DNA of 64,000 nucleotides from Branchiostoma floridae (taxonomy: Eukaryota > Chordata > Leptocardii > Amphioxiformes > Branchiostomatidae): the NCBI RefSeq assembly GCF_000003815.2, contig NW_023365714.1, positions 1 to 64,000 of the forward strand. Reading direction: 5' to 3'. Within the stretch, counting starts at the first letter, position 1; each line of letters starts with the position of its first letter. Shown piece by piece: positions 46,038 through 57,287 of the stretch. Position numbers and translations under genes: made by a program. A model generated the notes under the pieces. That model worked only from the letters and a program-made list of their open reading frames with translations. It ran no database searches and had not been told where the DNA came from.

Positions 46038-49000
46038 CTATGACCGTCTGAAGAGCCACACGGCGGCGATGACTGTAACTGCAGCGACCACGAAGACTGT
46101 GCCCAGCGCCTGGAAACCCTCGTTCAGTGTGTAGCTCAGGACGCCTCTCTGGGGGAACACAAAACATGAAAAATTTCCTTCAAAACTTTTCAATATTTTA
46201 GCAGCTAGCAATTTCATTGACAAGGAGTTATAGTTTTCTTTATGAAAATAGAATATTCATACAAATAGATCCCAGAATTAAGTTTGTGCACGATAGATAA
46301 AAATTAATTAAAAAACACCCCTGTACATCAAGTGAAACAGTCTAAAATCTGACAACCATGACTGGAACAGCCAACAATTTGGAACAGCCCATTTCATCAC
46401 CAGGGGGGTATTCACCCATCCGCCGTGCTCGGCTATCACCTGGCTATTTGAGAGACCTGGCTATGAGATATATGTACCAAGACCCCTATTCATCAAGTGG
46501 AACAGTCTAAAATCTGACAACCTCGGCAGAATTCTGACAGGATTTGGAAGAGCCCATTTCATCAGCAGGGGGTATTTTGCTATCTCTGTTATATGCTATC
46601 TGACCCTTACCTCTTCCCTCACGACCTCAATGAAAAGCAGTCTGCAGGCCGATTTGAGCTTCTCATGAATAAATAAAGTTTCACACAAACAAACAAACAA
46701 ACAAACAAACTCACCCATCCGCCGTGCTCGGCGATCCACCTGGCTATCCGCTCGGAGACGATGAACTTGACGACATACTTGATGATCTGCCGCACGAAGT
46801 CCGGGATTCCCCGCTCGAGCACGTCCACCGCCATCCGATACCCGAAACACAGCAGCGCAACTATCCTGCCCCAGTTGATGCCGTCTCGGAATAACCTACA
46901 AACAAAACTTACTGTTAAACTCATGTTACATGGGCACTCGTGTTACACAATCTTTCACAGTAGAGCCACTATCCTGCCCCAGTTGATGCCGTCTCGGAAT
47001 AACCTACAGGAAGGGGAAACATACGGTAAAATCCACTAGCACTAGCCTGTGTTACACAATCTTTCACAGCAGCGCAACTATCCTGCCCCAGTTGATGCCG
47101 TCTCGGAATAACCTGCCAACAAAACTTACTGTTAGATCCCTTTATCAAAGTTTATGTCACATGAGCCTATGCTACATTATCTCTCACAGCAGTGCACCTA
47201 TTCTGCCCACGTTGATTCGCTCTTGGAATGACCTACATATGGGTGAGGGGTAGCTTGATAAGATCTCACTTATAGTTATAGCAGCCCGCCCAACATCCTA
47301 CCAGCCTTATAGAAGGGGAAAGTTCCAGCCCTGGACAGCAGAGTTTGTGTTACGCAGACTAGGCCATGAGAAAAACCTGCTGTGAAATCCCTCAATGTTA
47401 CATGGGCACATCTGTGTCATACATGTCGGTCAGTTCAGTTCATACAGTTTATACCATGCAATCATTCGTTTGAACCTTTGGTTATTATTTTAGAAAACTT
47501 TGCTACTATAACAGTTAAACCTGTACTACTGAGCACATTCATACATGGCCAATGTGACCACTTTTAACATACATTAACGTGTCTTTAATGACCAGTCATA
47601 GACCATTCATGAGAACTCCGATCAGTAATGCTGGACAGAAACGAGTGGAGACACAGGTGTCACCTCCAAGAGGATGAACTGAACTGAACTGAACATAGAC
47701 CAGATTTTATATCCGTCCCATGAGTGTTTTTTTTCTTGGTTAGGTTTGATTGTATCTATGAATAGCAGTTAAGCTTGAATATAAATAGGGCTACCACAAA
47801 GCATGTGACCTTGACTGACCTTCGAGCGACACCAGCGAATGCCTCGTACGCGGTGGACGGGGTGACTCGCAGCGTCTTGATCATGGCCTTGAACTCGCTC
47901 TCGTAGCGGGTCTCGATTTCGTCTCCGATCATCGCCAGCTTCCGCCCAACCTCGCTCTCACGGCTGGGGAACGGCATCATGGGAAATGTCATTCATACAC
48001 ATAGATTCAAAGCAGGGCATGATGGGAAATGTCACAGTTAGATTCAGATCAAAGCATGATGGAAAATGTCACACATAGATTCAACTGTCAGAAAACTTCC
48101 TGTACACCATACCGTACATACGTACATATCGCATTACCTGAGCGGGTTGATATCAGGCGTGAGTTCGGGCATGGACGGCGTACACTCCCCGACCTGAGCT
48201 TCCCACACCTGTTCATAAACCATACCCGTACATATCACATTACCTGTACGCCATACCGTACATACTGTACATACCGCCATACCATACATACTGTACACAC
48301 CGTACATATCGTCCTTACCTGAGTGGGTTGATATCCGGCGTGAGTTCTGGCATGGACGGCGTACACTCCCCGACCTGAGCCTCCCGCGCCTGTTCGTACG
48401 CCATACCGTACATACCGTACATATCGTCCTTACCTTAGCGGGTTGATATCCGGCGTGAGTTCGGGCATGGACGGCGTACACTCCCCGACTTGAGCCTCCC
48501 GCACCTGTTCATAAACCATACCCGTACATACCGACATACCGTACATACTGTATATACCGTACATATCGCATTACCTTAGCGGGTTGATATCAGGCGTGAG
48601 TTCGGGCATGGACGGCGTACACTCCCCGACTTGAGCCTCCCGCACCTGTTCATAAACCATACCCGTACATACCGACATACCGTACATACTGTATATACCG
48701 TACATATCGCATTACCTTAGCGGGTTGATATCCGGCGTGAGTTCGGGCATGGACGGCGTACACTCCCCGACTTGAGCCTCCCGCACCTGTTCATAAACCA
48801 TACCCGTACATACCGACATACCGTACATACTGTATATACCGTACATATCGCATTACCTTAGCGGGTTGATATCCGGCGTGAGTTCGGGCATGGACGGCGT
48901 ACACTCCCCGACCTGAGCCTCCCGCGCCTGTTCCCGCTGGTGTCTCTGGAACAGGAAGTCGCGGACGACGCTCTCCGTCTGCGCCGCTACGTTTTCCTCC

Positions 49001-49923
49001 GTCTCCTGTGGGGAGCGCACGAGCGGCTCTTCTGCCTGCTGCTGCTCCTCCCCCCGGGAGGCTGCAGGCTGTTGTGTTTGCTGTTCCTCCTCCCTCTGGG
49101 GTTCCTCCTCGCCCCCCAGCCCGGGGATGTCTGTCAGGATGTTCTGGTCTGAACCTACGTAGAAAAAATTTACAGGATTTTGGCAATCTTTGTACAGCAG
49201 AATTTGGGTACCAGGCTGAATAAAAGTTCTTTAACAAGACCTATGCGGCTCCAGGAGTCATACTAAGGGACGACTGCAGCGTGAAAGATGTTGGTAGCTT
49301 GAGGAATGAGTCCTATCTAACATTTGTACAGCAGAATTGTTTGGATTTTTTTCTGTAAGATGTGTACTTGTATCAAAATGCAGTCAAGCTCATCCTAGTA
49401 CTATAGTAGACAATTTCAGTCTCAGTCTTTCTGTCAAAATCAATTATCATATATTAGTATGTAATTTGTTTTCCCTGATAGGGAAAAATAAAAAGTTTTC
49501 TTTCTTCTTTTCAACAGTTTATGTGGCACACTGGTACACCTCGTAACTTGACAATGATGATTAAAAATGCATTCATCATCATTGCTTTTGCCAGTTCTTT
49601 CTGCGTACAAAAGTAAAACAAACATATTAATGACGAAATCATCGACAAGAGAACTGGAACCCACCATATAAGAAGTGCCCGGGTGCCGTTGACCCATGCC
49701 CATTGCCATGGTGATCTATGTTACCATGGTGATCGAGGTTGCCATGGTGATCCATGATGCCATGGTGATCGGTGTTGCCGTGCTGGTAACCATGGTGAGC
49801 GGGGGCATGGTGGTCGGCGGGCGTGGCCACGTGGTGACCGGGGGGGACGATGTGGTGTCCGGTTCCCGGCGCCGGTTCTGTGGCTGGCGGGTCCTTCTTC
49901 TCCTCAGACTGTGTCTCAGACAT
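46038..49923 (-). CDS. BAK1: BAK-like pro-apoptotic BCL-2 family protein
   Basis: Five minus-strand coding exons join in phase: 49923-49665, 49154-48857, 47963-47820, 46895-46715, 46148-46038 (993 nt, 330 aa). BH3 is VGRKLAMIGDEIETRYESEF, very close to vertebrate BAK. BH1 is LFRDGINWGRIVALLCFGYR and BH2 ends WIAEHGGW. The last exon encodes a hydrophobic tail (ALGTVFVVAAVTVIAAVWLF) ending RRS, a tail anchor for the outer mitochondrial membrane. A pre-BH3 helix (RDFLFQRHQREQ) also fits BAK. BAK oligomerises to permeabilise the mitochondrial outer membrane. At 330 aa it is longer than vertebrate BAK (about 211), because of an 86-residue N-terminus with repeated DHHGN units and an acidic Gln/Glu segment. 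Exon ends are echoed repeatedly in the introns. Confidence 0.92.
46400..46560 (-). repeat. Partial copy of the 3' end and donor of the BH1/BH2 exon
   Basis: CACCCATCCGCCGTGCTCGG at 46410 repeats the exon end and splice donor found at 46712-46731. It is flanked by a direct repeat of 'AGTCTAAAATCTGACAACC' (about 46340 and 46504). It sits in the last intron of BAK. Confidence 0.7.
46620..46712 (+). mobile_element. Retroelement 3' tail ending at a BAK splice donor
   Basis: GGCCGATTTGAGCTTCTCAT then AATAAATAAAG and (CAAA)n. The same tail occurs at 59524-59585. The (CAAA)n run touches the donor of the BH1/BH2 exon: ACTCAC|CCA on the plus strand, exon end 46715. Confidence 0.6.
46955..47240 (-). 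repeat. Three partial copies of the acceptor side of the BH1 exon
   Basis: CTGCCCCAGTTGATGCCGTC followed by TCGGAATAACCT, the first ~35 bp of the BH1 exon plus acceptor, recurs near 46973, 47082 and (diverged) 47199. The real exon is at 46866-46895. Spacing is about 110 bp and the units share 'TTACACAATCTTTCACAG'. Confidence 0.85.
47509..47755. mobile_element. MITE family U, copy 2
   Basis: TA|ACAGTTAAACCTGTACTACT at the left and TAGGTTTGATTG|TA at the right, matching the ends at 45425-45626. In the intron between the BH3 and BH1 exons. Confidence 0.5.
48131..48934 (-). repeat. Tandem array of six copies of a BAK exon 3' end plus donor
   Basis: The last ~78 bp of BAK coding exon 2 (encoding about VGECTPSMPELTPDINPL) with its donor and 45-60 bp of intron recurs with donors near 48137, 48319, 48432, 48574, 48716 and 48857. 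The last is the real exon. Most units are about 142 bp. Each copy keeps a GT donor (AAG|GTAATG or CAG|GTAAGG). Spacers contain ACCGTACATA sub-repeats. Confidence 0.92.
49690..49810 (-). repeat. Coding repeat for DHHGN units in the BAK N-terminus
   Basis: GATCACCATGGCAAC-type units of 18 bp encode NTDHHG, IMDHHG, NLDHHG and NIDHHG in frame. The His-rich tract covers roughly residues 25-75 and could bind metal or respond to pH. Vertebrate BAK lacks it. Confidence 0.85.
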
Positions 49924-50960
49924 GGCGGGGATTTCTTAAGGTGTTCTGTAGGGAAGGAAGTGAAAGTGAGAAACTTCTTCTCCTCAGACTGTGTCTCAGA
50001 CATGGCGGGGATTTCTTAAGGTGTTCTGTAGGGAAGGAAGTGAAAGTGAGAAACTTCTTCTCCTCAGACTGTGTCTCAGACATGGCGGGACGTCTTAAGA
50101 TGTTCTGAAGGAAGGAGGTAAGATTAAGGAACTGTAGCTACATTTGTATAGGTTATCTACTGTTTTTCTCCTCGGACTGTGTCTCAGACATGGCGGGGAT
50201 TTCTTAAGGTGTTCTGAAGGGAAGAAAGTGAAAGTGAGAATCTTCTTCTCCTCAGATTGTGTCTCAGACATGGTGGGGAAGTCTCAAGACGTTCTGAAGG
50301 AAGGAGGTAAGATTAAAGAACTGTAGACATTTGTATAGGTTATCTACTGTTCTTCTCCTCGGACTGTGTCTCAGACATGGCGGGGAAGTCTTAAGACGTT
50401 CTGAAGGGAAGAATGTGAAAGTGAGAATCTTCTTCTCTTCAAACCGTGTCTCAGACATGGCAGGGACGTGTTAAGGTGTTCTGAAGGGAAGAAAGTGAAA
50501 GTGAGAATCTTCTCCTCAGACTGTGTCTCAGAAATGGCGGGATTTCTTAAGACGTTCTGTACGGAAGAAAGTGAAAGTGAGAATTATCTTCTCCTCAGAC
50601 TGTGTCTCAGACATGGCGGGGAAGTCTCAAGACGTTCTGAAGGAAGGAGGTAAGATTAAAGAACTGTAGTTATGGGTTATCTACCGTTCTTCTGTGTCTC
50701 AGACATGGCGGGATGTCTCAAGACGTTCTGAAGGAAGGAGGTAAGATTAAAGAACTGTAGTTATGGGTTATCTACTGTTCTTCTGTGTCTCAGACATTGT
50801 GGGGAAGTCTCAAGACGTTCTAAAGAAAGGAGGTAAGATTAAAGAACTGTAGTTATGGGTTATCTACTGTTCTTCTGTGTCTCAGACATGGTGGGGAAGT
50901 CTCAAGACGTTCTGAAGGAAGGAGGTAAGATTAAAGAACAGTAGTTACATTTGTACTGTT
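49924..50960 (-). repeat. Tandem array of the BAK translation-start segment (about 11 extra copies)
   Basis: The real exon has acceptor CCCTACAG|AACACC (exon start 49945), a 22-nt leader and ATG at 49923 followed by MSETQSEEKK. Upstream, the block GTGTCTCAGACATGGCGGG with its neighbouring acceptor recurs near 49990, 50068, 50178, 50260, 50365, 50450, 50523, 50600, 50694, 50787 and 50878, spaced 76-110 bp. Most keep both ATG and acceptor; the unit at 50523 has lost the ATG. The first extra ATG (50003) is 80 nt upstream and out of frame. Confidence 0.9.
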
Positions 50961-51716
50961 CTTCTCTTTCGGGGACACCTTAAGGTGTTCAGAAGGAAGA
51001 CAATAAGAAAGAACTGAAGTCATGAAAACTTACACCAGTGATCAGAACCACCTTTAGTATATCTGTGACTAGTCTCATCAGGTTGGTACGTCAATGGTTG
51101 TGTAAAAGAGTCTCTTTATTCAATATCCTTTATAAGCAAAGACAACTATCTCCACATTTGCCAACATCCTGCAAACTGTAATATTTCCATAACAACCCAG
51201 CTGAAGCCATATTTACATCAAACAAACCAATTACTGATACATAATATCCAAATTTACATTTCTGGCCAGAAACTTATTTGTATCCTCATAACTGCAACAC
51301 TGATACATAAACATTAAACATTAAAGTCTTTGATATAAATTATAACCCAATTTGCTACAATATAGGTTCTGAAGTTCAAGTTCATCCCAGCTGCCCAGGC
51401 TTCAGTAAACCCACACGACCTAACGTGACTCACGCAATCATGGTGGTATCGGGTTACACTCATGGGGACAGGTGCAGAAGTTACGCTTCAATTGGAAACA
51501 AAATTTTATCTTGACATGAATTTTCATGGTCAAATATCAATCAAAGAGCAAAACATGCGGACAGAAAATGGCAGTTTAAACTGAATACATAAATAATGTA
51601 TATTCAAGAAAAAAAATTCAATTCATACGTTACTAAAATTCTTGTCAAACAAAACAGTTTGCTAAAAATATCCCAGTTTTGAGCAGAACCTCAGGTAGGA
51701 TTTCCTGGAAACCAGG

Positions 51717-51845
51717 CACAACAAAAATGTACCTCCGCAACGGTCCCTGGATAGTTGCAACAAAATGTACCTCCGCAATGGTCCCTGGATATTCATGTAA
51801 CAAAACTGCACCTCCGCAATGGTCCCTGAACAGTAGTTGTAACAA
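51717..51845. repeat. Minisatellite, about three 45-bp units (CCTCCGCAATGGTCCCTG)
   Basis: CACCTCCGCAATGGTCCCTG-type units at 51731, 51769 and 51811, each followed by an AACAAAA-like stretch. Overlapping ORFs on both strands are by-products. Confidence 0.8.
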
Positions 51846-52141
51846 AGGGAGCCAACATTTGCTCCCAATTTGAATCCAAATTGCTACACAGAATTGTGAA
51901 CATGATTTTAAAATAGGCTTGTATTGTAATCACCAGTTCTGAAGCTTCATTCAAGGCACTCCACAGTATGTTAGACGGTGTGACAATAACGTTATCACCC
52001 TGGGTTCAATGGCCCCCAGCTTACAGTTTGTACTACCCTGACCTTGGCCTCCTGACACCGACACACCTCAGAAATACATTTTTTTGTATCTTCTTCTCAG
52101 AACCCATACATATGTATGTTCACATGTCTGTGGTCCTGGGC

Positions 52142-52353
52142 TACTGTAAATGCAGAAATGTTCGCAGTGGTTTTATGTTCCCGGTTTTCGCGGTGGCCGC
52201 TTCACTGCGAACTTAAAACCACTGCGACCATTTTTCCATGGCAGTAAGAGAATACAGTGCATGGTGATACTGCGTAATTAAAACCAACGCGAACACTCCA
52301 TTTTTACGCTACCATGAAAGTAAATCCCCACAAACTTAAATGCATTTACAGTA
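52142..52353. mobile_element. MITE family D, copy 2 (complete)
   Basis: TACTGTAAATGCAGAAATGT at the left and ACTTAAATGCATTTACAGTA at the right, an inverse pair ending in TA. The body is made of TTCGCGGTGG-like inverse units. Confidence 0.85.
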
Positions 52354-52419
52354 ACTCGGTAACTGTCTATCTGGAGTCGTAAAATATCCTATGCCTGGAC
52401 TGGTTAGTAAAACAAACAT

Positions 52420-52545
52420 CAAACCCATTAACCAGATAGCTAATCCATTAACCTGATATTAACCAGACAGCTGACACATTAACCTTACAGCTAACCCATT
52501 AACCTGGCAGCTAACTCATTAACCTGGTAGCTAACCCATCATTGT
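52420..52545. repeat. Minisatellite, unit about 22 bp (CATTAACCTGGCAGCTAACC)
   Basis: About five to six imperfect units. No coding potential. Confidence 0.8.
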
Positions 52546-53627
52546 ACTTGAAGTTGACAGATCAGAGTCATCGGTAAGTTTTCTACATAATAGAATTTAG
52601 CAGAACACTTTGCAAATAATTCTTACTTCTAGTTCTAGTGTTTTCTGAAAACAGAAAAATACTACTTCAAATTCAAGTTCTTTCATGTGGTAGCAGAATT
52701 GGTGAGAACCCCTGACTATGCTACCCCTGCCCACAATGTGTGGGTGGTTGCAAACACTGACCTTTGTCTGATCCACACAGAATCAGCTGGCTTTTAATGG
52801 ATAAGCTGTCCTGATCCCACCTGACAGGTGAAACCTACATGTCTAACAACACTGTTAGAAACACGGACATACAGGACTGGTACCGGCTGACGCACTTTTG
52901 TTTGATCAATTATGTGGGAGGTTTTTACGCGAGATTATCAACGAGCGGAGACCCTTTACCAAAGCTTTGGATAATCATATAATATAAAGGTTAGAAGAGT
53001 TCGATGACATTACAAAATCAGCATTAAAAAAAAGCTGCAAAAGTTAGGGCTGGTGTCTCTAGGACTCGTCCCTCCGTCCTGTGATGGAAATTTCGTGGAA
53101 AACGTTTCCCCGTTTATCCAAAAAATCTGTGAACTTCAACATGAGTTGACAGCATATATTTTGGCAATAAAATCTTACTAATGTCAGGCAGGGTGGACAT
53201 GTTGACGTCTTCTGACAACAGACAAATTGTTACAATGTACGTTCAATTAAGCACAAACTCTTTCACTTCCAAAAACAAAACTGAAAACAAAGACTGACGG
53301 TGAGACCTACATTTACATCATACAGGAGAACTGCTAGAAACAAAGAAAGGTATTTCACACTAACAGCACCAATTTCACAAAAACAGACCTACGTACCTGC
53401 TTATGATAATATGATGGTGTTATATTCTCTTATCAATTCTCTAAGTACAGTAACTGGAACGACAAACTGAACCTGAAGTGTTTTGTCTATAATTATGGAA
53501 ATGTAACAATGCAGGAAACACCCTTGAGTCACATAAACAAACGATGGCCGCCGTGAGTCAACAGAAGTTGTTTACATAAACAATGACATCATCGGGAACT
53601 GGCTCTGACTCAAAACATTTCCCCTGA

Positions 53628-53798
53628 ACTACAAGCAGATCCTACGGTGGCAAATTTGATAGTATGCTCCTATCAAAAGCTAGCAAAGGAGTGTAGCCAG
53701 CCTTGGAGAGTGAATCGTCAGCCAAAGGCTACTCCTAGGCCAGCTACACTTCTTTGCTTTTGATACTACCTTATGCCACCGTAGGATCTGCTTGGAGA
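53628..53798. mobile_element. MITE family C, copy 4
   Basis: Left CTACAAGCAGATCCTACGGT and right ACCGTAGGATCTGCTTGGAG AT|TA; inner ATCAAAAGCTAGCAAAGGAG faces TCTTTGCTTTTGAT. 171 bp, complete. Confidence 0.85.
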
Positions 53799-54110
53799 TT
53801 ATAAACTTGATATATATAGCATCAGCTCCACAGGCCCAAGATGTAACTCCTTATCAGTGAAAGTGGCCTCCAAGTTTCTAAGACTCGTGCCCATCAATGC
53901 CTAATTTCTTAAGAAGTAAGACCACTTGGCACCTGTGAACCCCTGATTGCCCACTTGAGTGCTGCATGTATGCAGAGCTGGTTACTATGAAATTCTAGAG
54001 ACTGCCTCGGTGGCCTTTGTTCACCACATCTTATTATAGAAAATATAGAAATATAATAATGATATGGAGTGGCCCATTAAACCACCTTTTTATACTTCCG
54101 AAAATAGTTA

Positions 54111-54255
54111 TATCAGGTTGGTAGAATATAGGATATAGGAGAATTCTTTCTACACAACCAGTAGGTACTTACATTTCGTGATGTTTCGATGTCTCTCAGA
54201 CACCTTCGTCAGAGCTTCTAAAAAAACACACACAAAGAATTCTCCTGTATCCTCC
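54111..54255. mobile_element. Foldback repeat family N, copy 2
   Basis: GGATATAGGAGAATTCTTT at the left and AAAGAATTCTCCTGTATCC at the right, with GTTTCGATGTCTCTCAGACA inside, as at 22613-22839. Confidence 0.7.
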
Positions 54256-55339
54256 TTTTGTCAGTTTTGTGTCAATGAGCTGTAGTTAGATTCTGTCCCT
54301 TCAGAACTGAAAACCTCTCCAGTAGCGCACTAGTCAGGTGAGTCACAACAGCCGGGAATCAAACCCTCCACTTTCAGCAAATTCAGGTCCTGATAGTGAC
54401 ACATACCATGATGTATGGCATAGTTACAGAATTTGTCATTGTTACCAATACTTTGGTACTAAGAATAGCGCACTAGTCAGGTTAAGTTACAACCCTTGAA
54501 ATCTTGAAAAACGGCTCAGGCCGAATGATGTATCAAGGCTAAATAAAGGTTGAAAAAAAAAAAACAGTCGAGAATCAAACCCTCAACTTCCAGGTCCTGA
54601 CCATATACCATGATGTACAGCACAGTTGCAGAATTTGTCATCGTTACCAATTTACTAAGAACAACCTTCATAATCAGACTGGTCAGTGTTAGGAAATAAA
54701 GGTTGCATCATCAGCCACGAACCTTGACCTTTGACCCCTATGACATCGTCTGGGAGCCATGCAGACACTGATGTCATCCAGTAAAACTTCCACTTATTTA
54801 TTATTTGTTTACCACTGAACTGAAGTGGAGTAAACAAACCACATTAACATATTATTATCTCTGGCATCCGAGTAGAACACGTATAACTGTGAGTGGAAAA
54901 TAATCATTTCAAACTTTATTCAGTACACAATGAATACACTCATGATCATGCTGTAGTCATCATTATCATTATGTTGTTAGTTACTTGTTACCAGTAGAGA
55001 GTCTGCATGGGGGGGCATGACACTACTTTTTGCTAAATTCAGAACCCCTGGCTACACATTACCCTAAAATCAAGGAAAATTTGTTCGCCTCATTACTAAT
55101 CGCATGTGTTCTGTCATGTGTAATTACATGATCAGGACTGAAGGACTCACCGGAAGGTTTGAGTCGTGACAAGTCAACTTTGGCCTGACCTCATCACAAA
55201 TGGTATTACTTATATAACATTTTCATACTCATAGCGGCGGAAAGGATTGCTTTTAATCCAATCTGCAGTGCTGTACGTATGTACCATATCATATAATAGA
55301 TGTAGGTTTCTGCTATTTTTTACCTTCGCCAGAAGGTTG

Positions 55340-55398
55340 TATTTTGAGCGTGTCTGTTTGTCTGTCTGTCTGTCTGTCAGACAGACACGCTCAAAATA
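55340..55398. repeat. Inverted repeat around (CTGT)n
   Basis: TATTTTGAGCGTGTCTGT and ACAGACACGCTCAAAATA are exact inverses separated by TTGTCTGTCTGTCTGTCTGTC-like sequence. Confidence 0.85.
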
Positions 55399-55539
55399 TA
55401 CTCGTTTGCTGTTTTTGCTATAAGCTGCATGTGTGAACAGGGGAGATGAGTGAAATAGAAAAAGAAATACTTTAATTTGGTTTCTAACAATTTGTAATAG
55501 ATGCATGGTAAATAACATTGTGCCTACCCTGGATCATTT

Positions 55540-55820
55540 TTAATAATAATAAATAATAATAATCATCTGGTGTATTTTGCCAGCCAGTAGGTACCCAAAG
55601 TATGAGTAATGAGGCTGTTTAACGTGGTCAAGGCACCTCCTCGAGCACGGGACCCCCGTTTTACGTCCCTCCCGGAAGACGATTTCGTGGAAAACTTCGT
55701 GAGGCTACAGCAATCCGGACGTCCTTGGTTGGTCCCCCATCCAAGCACTATCCGGACCGCGCGTTGCTTAACTTCCGAGATCGAGGGATCGGGTGTACCA
55801 ACGCGCCACACGGCCGTAGC
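55540..55820 (-). mobile_element. 5S-rRNA-derived SINE
   Basis: Reading down from 55820 on the minus strand, GCTACGGCCGTGTGGCGCG starts like 5S rRNA. CGATCTCGGAAGTTAAGCAA and ATAGTGCTTGGATGGGGGAC correspond to the internal pol III promoter region of 5S (known from 5S genes). The 5S 3' end is replaced by an unrelated body (GAGGGACGTAAAACGGGGGT...), followed by an (ATT)n-type tail near 55540-55565. This fits a SINE3-like element. Confidence 0.8.
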
Positions 55821-57287
55821 ATTTCCAACAAAATTGCAAGACGTTCTTTTTTCCTGTGATTCTATTTTTCTAAACAATGTTCTACTAACAAAAATAGTAA
55901 CATCATTAAACATGAATCCTTGGGACATCCATGAAACCAATGTATCAAGTTGAAAATTCGTACTTTCCCAGAACTACCGTATAGTGGAATTTGTTATCAC
56001 CAAGTACAGTAGGGGGCATTATGCATCAGCATCTTCTCTGGATAGTTTTTAAGTACGCTTGCAGATAGATGTGCAACAGCTAGGTGTGACGGGTCGTTCG
56101 GTCTAATATATATAATATATGATGAGGCGTTGAAATGACTAAACTAACTGGACATTGTGGGCAATTTACACACACGGTTTCCATTTTTATACATGCACTA
56201 AATGTAGCATGATAATTCACCAGAAAGCGAGAGTATACCAACTAATTACCAAACAATCTGCATGAAATTGAGATCTTACCGTATCATATACTAATAGTAA
56301 AAATTCGAGAAAAAAAAATGATAATCGTAATCGTCATTTCATTCTAACATCAGGATTAACACTAATATGACTAAACCAGCCGTAAATTTAATAATGATGT
56401 CCACTTCTCACCACAATTATCCCGTAATTATCTCGTTAATGTGAACAGTTTTACATGTATTTAATAGCCTAAGGATGAACATGAGATTACTGTAAACGCA
56501 CTTACTTTTGGGATGTTTTATTTCACTGTGCAAGTGAAAATGAGGTTTCTGGAGTGTTCTAAAAACACGCTTGAAAAATATTCTGTGGTTCAGTATTTGG
56601 TACCAAAAACTTATCTGTGCTGTCATGATTTCACAGTATGAAAACACAAGCAAAACCACTACAAAAATTCTAACATTGACAGTATGCATCTAACAGCTGA
56701 CTATCTGCACATAGCTGTGATTATCACTTGTTGATGTCATGAATTTCTGACGTTTTCACAGATTATCACAAACATTATCAAGTCTAGACCTGCCCACAAA
56801 AATAACAAACAACACATTATTCTGTAAGAACACTTCTCTGGAAATTTCCAAGGGTTTAGGCTCCCAAGAAAACGACGTTTCACCGACACAAGAAAATGAA
56901 AATAAAATTTTGCAGTCTTTATCCTGACGCTAAACGTCATCATAAAATCACTTACACAACCAAAATATTATCATGTTTTTCAACATTCAGCGGCAAAATC
57001 AGCCACAATTTTTACACAGAATTGTGGACTTCAGAGTTGTACAAGTAAGTGAAGGAAAACGGAAACATTTATCACCTAGAAGTTTGTAAAAACCCGATTT
57101 TCCAGAATTTTAACAACCTGTCCCGAATGTTGGGCGGCGTTTTTCAGCTTCATGCAAGGTTTGCTGTTTTGCAACACACAAAAAAATCTGCGGCCCAAAA
57201 AGTTGATTTCTGAACCGAATCTGGCTTCAAATCGCAGTCAGAATAACCACAGAGCTACCCTATAGTATAGCACATGTCCGTACATAC

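Larger units (their letters stand above)
51000..57287 (-). other. First intron of BAK (minus strand)
   Basis: About 6.3 kb with no exon seen. It holds two minisatellites, family D, C and N elements and a 5S-derived SINE, listed separately. AT-rich stretches at 54260-55330 and 55830-57240 show nothing recognisable. Confidence 0.5.

Noticed and set aside
49696-50653. Plus-strand ORFs encoding LCLRHGGDFLRCS-like repeats
   Set aside because: Antisense readings of the BAK start-segment array and the His-rich exon.
48131-50960. Regularly spaced repeats resembling a CRISPR array
   Set aside because: Units are copies of BAK exon edges with splice sites. Spacers are not unique sequences, and the context is a eukaryotic intron.
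55720-55820. Functional 5S rRNA gene
   Set aside because: Only the 5' two thirds resemble 5S. The 3' part and terminator are replaced by SINE body.
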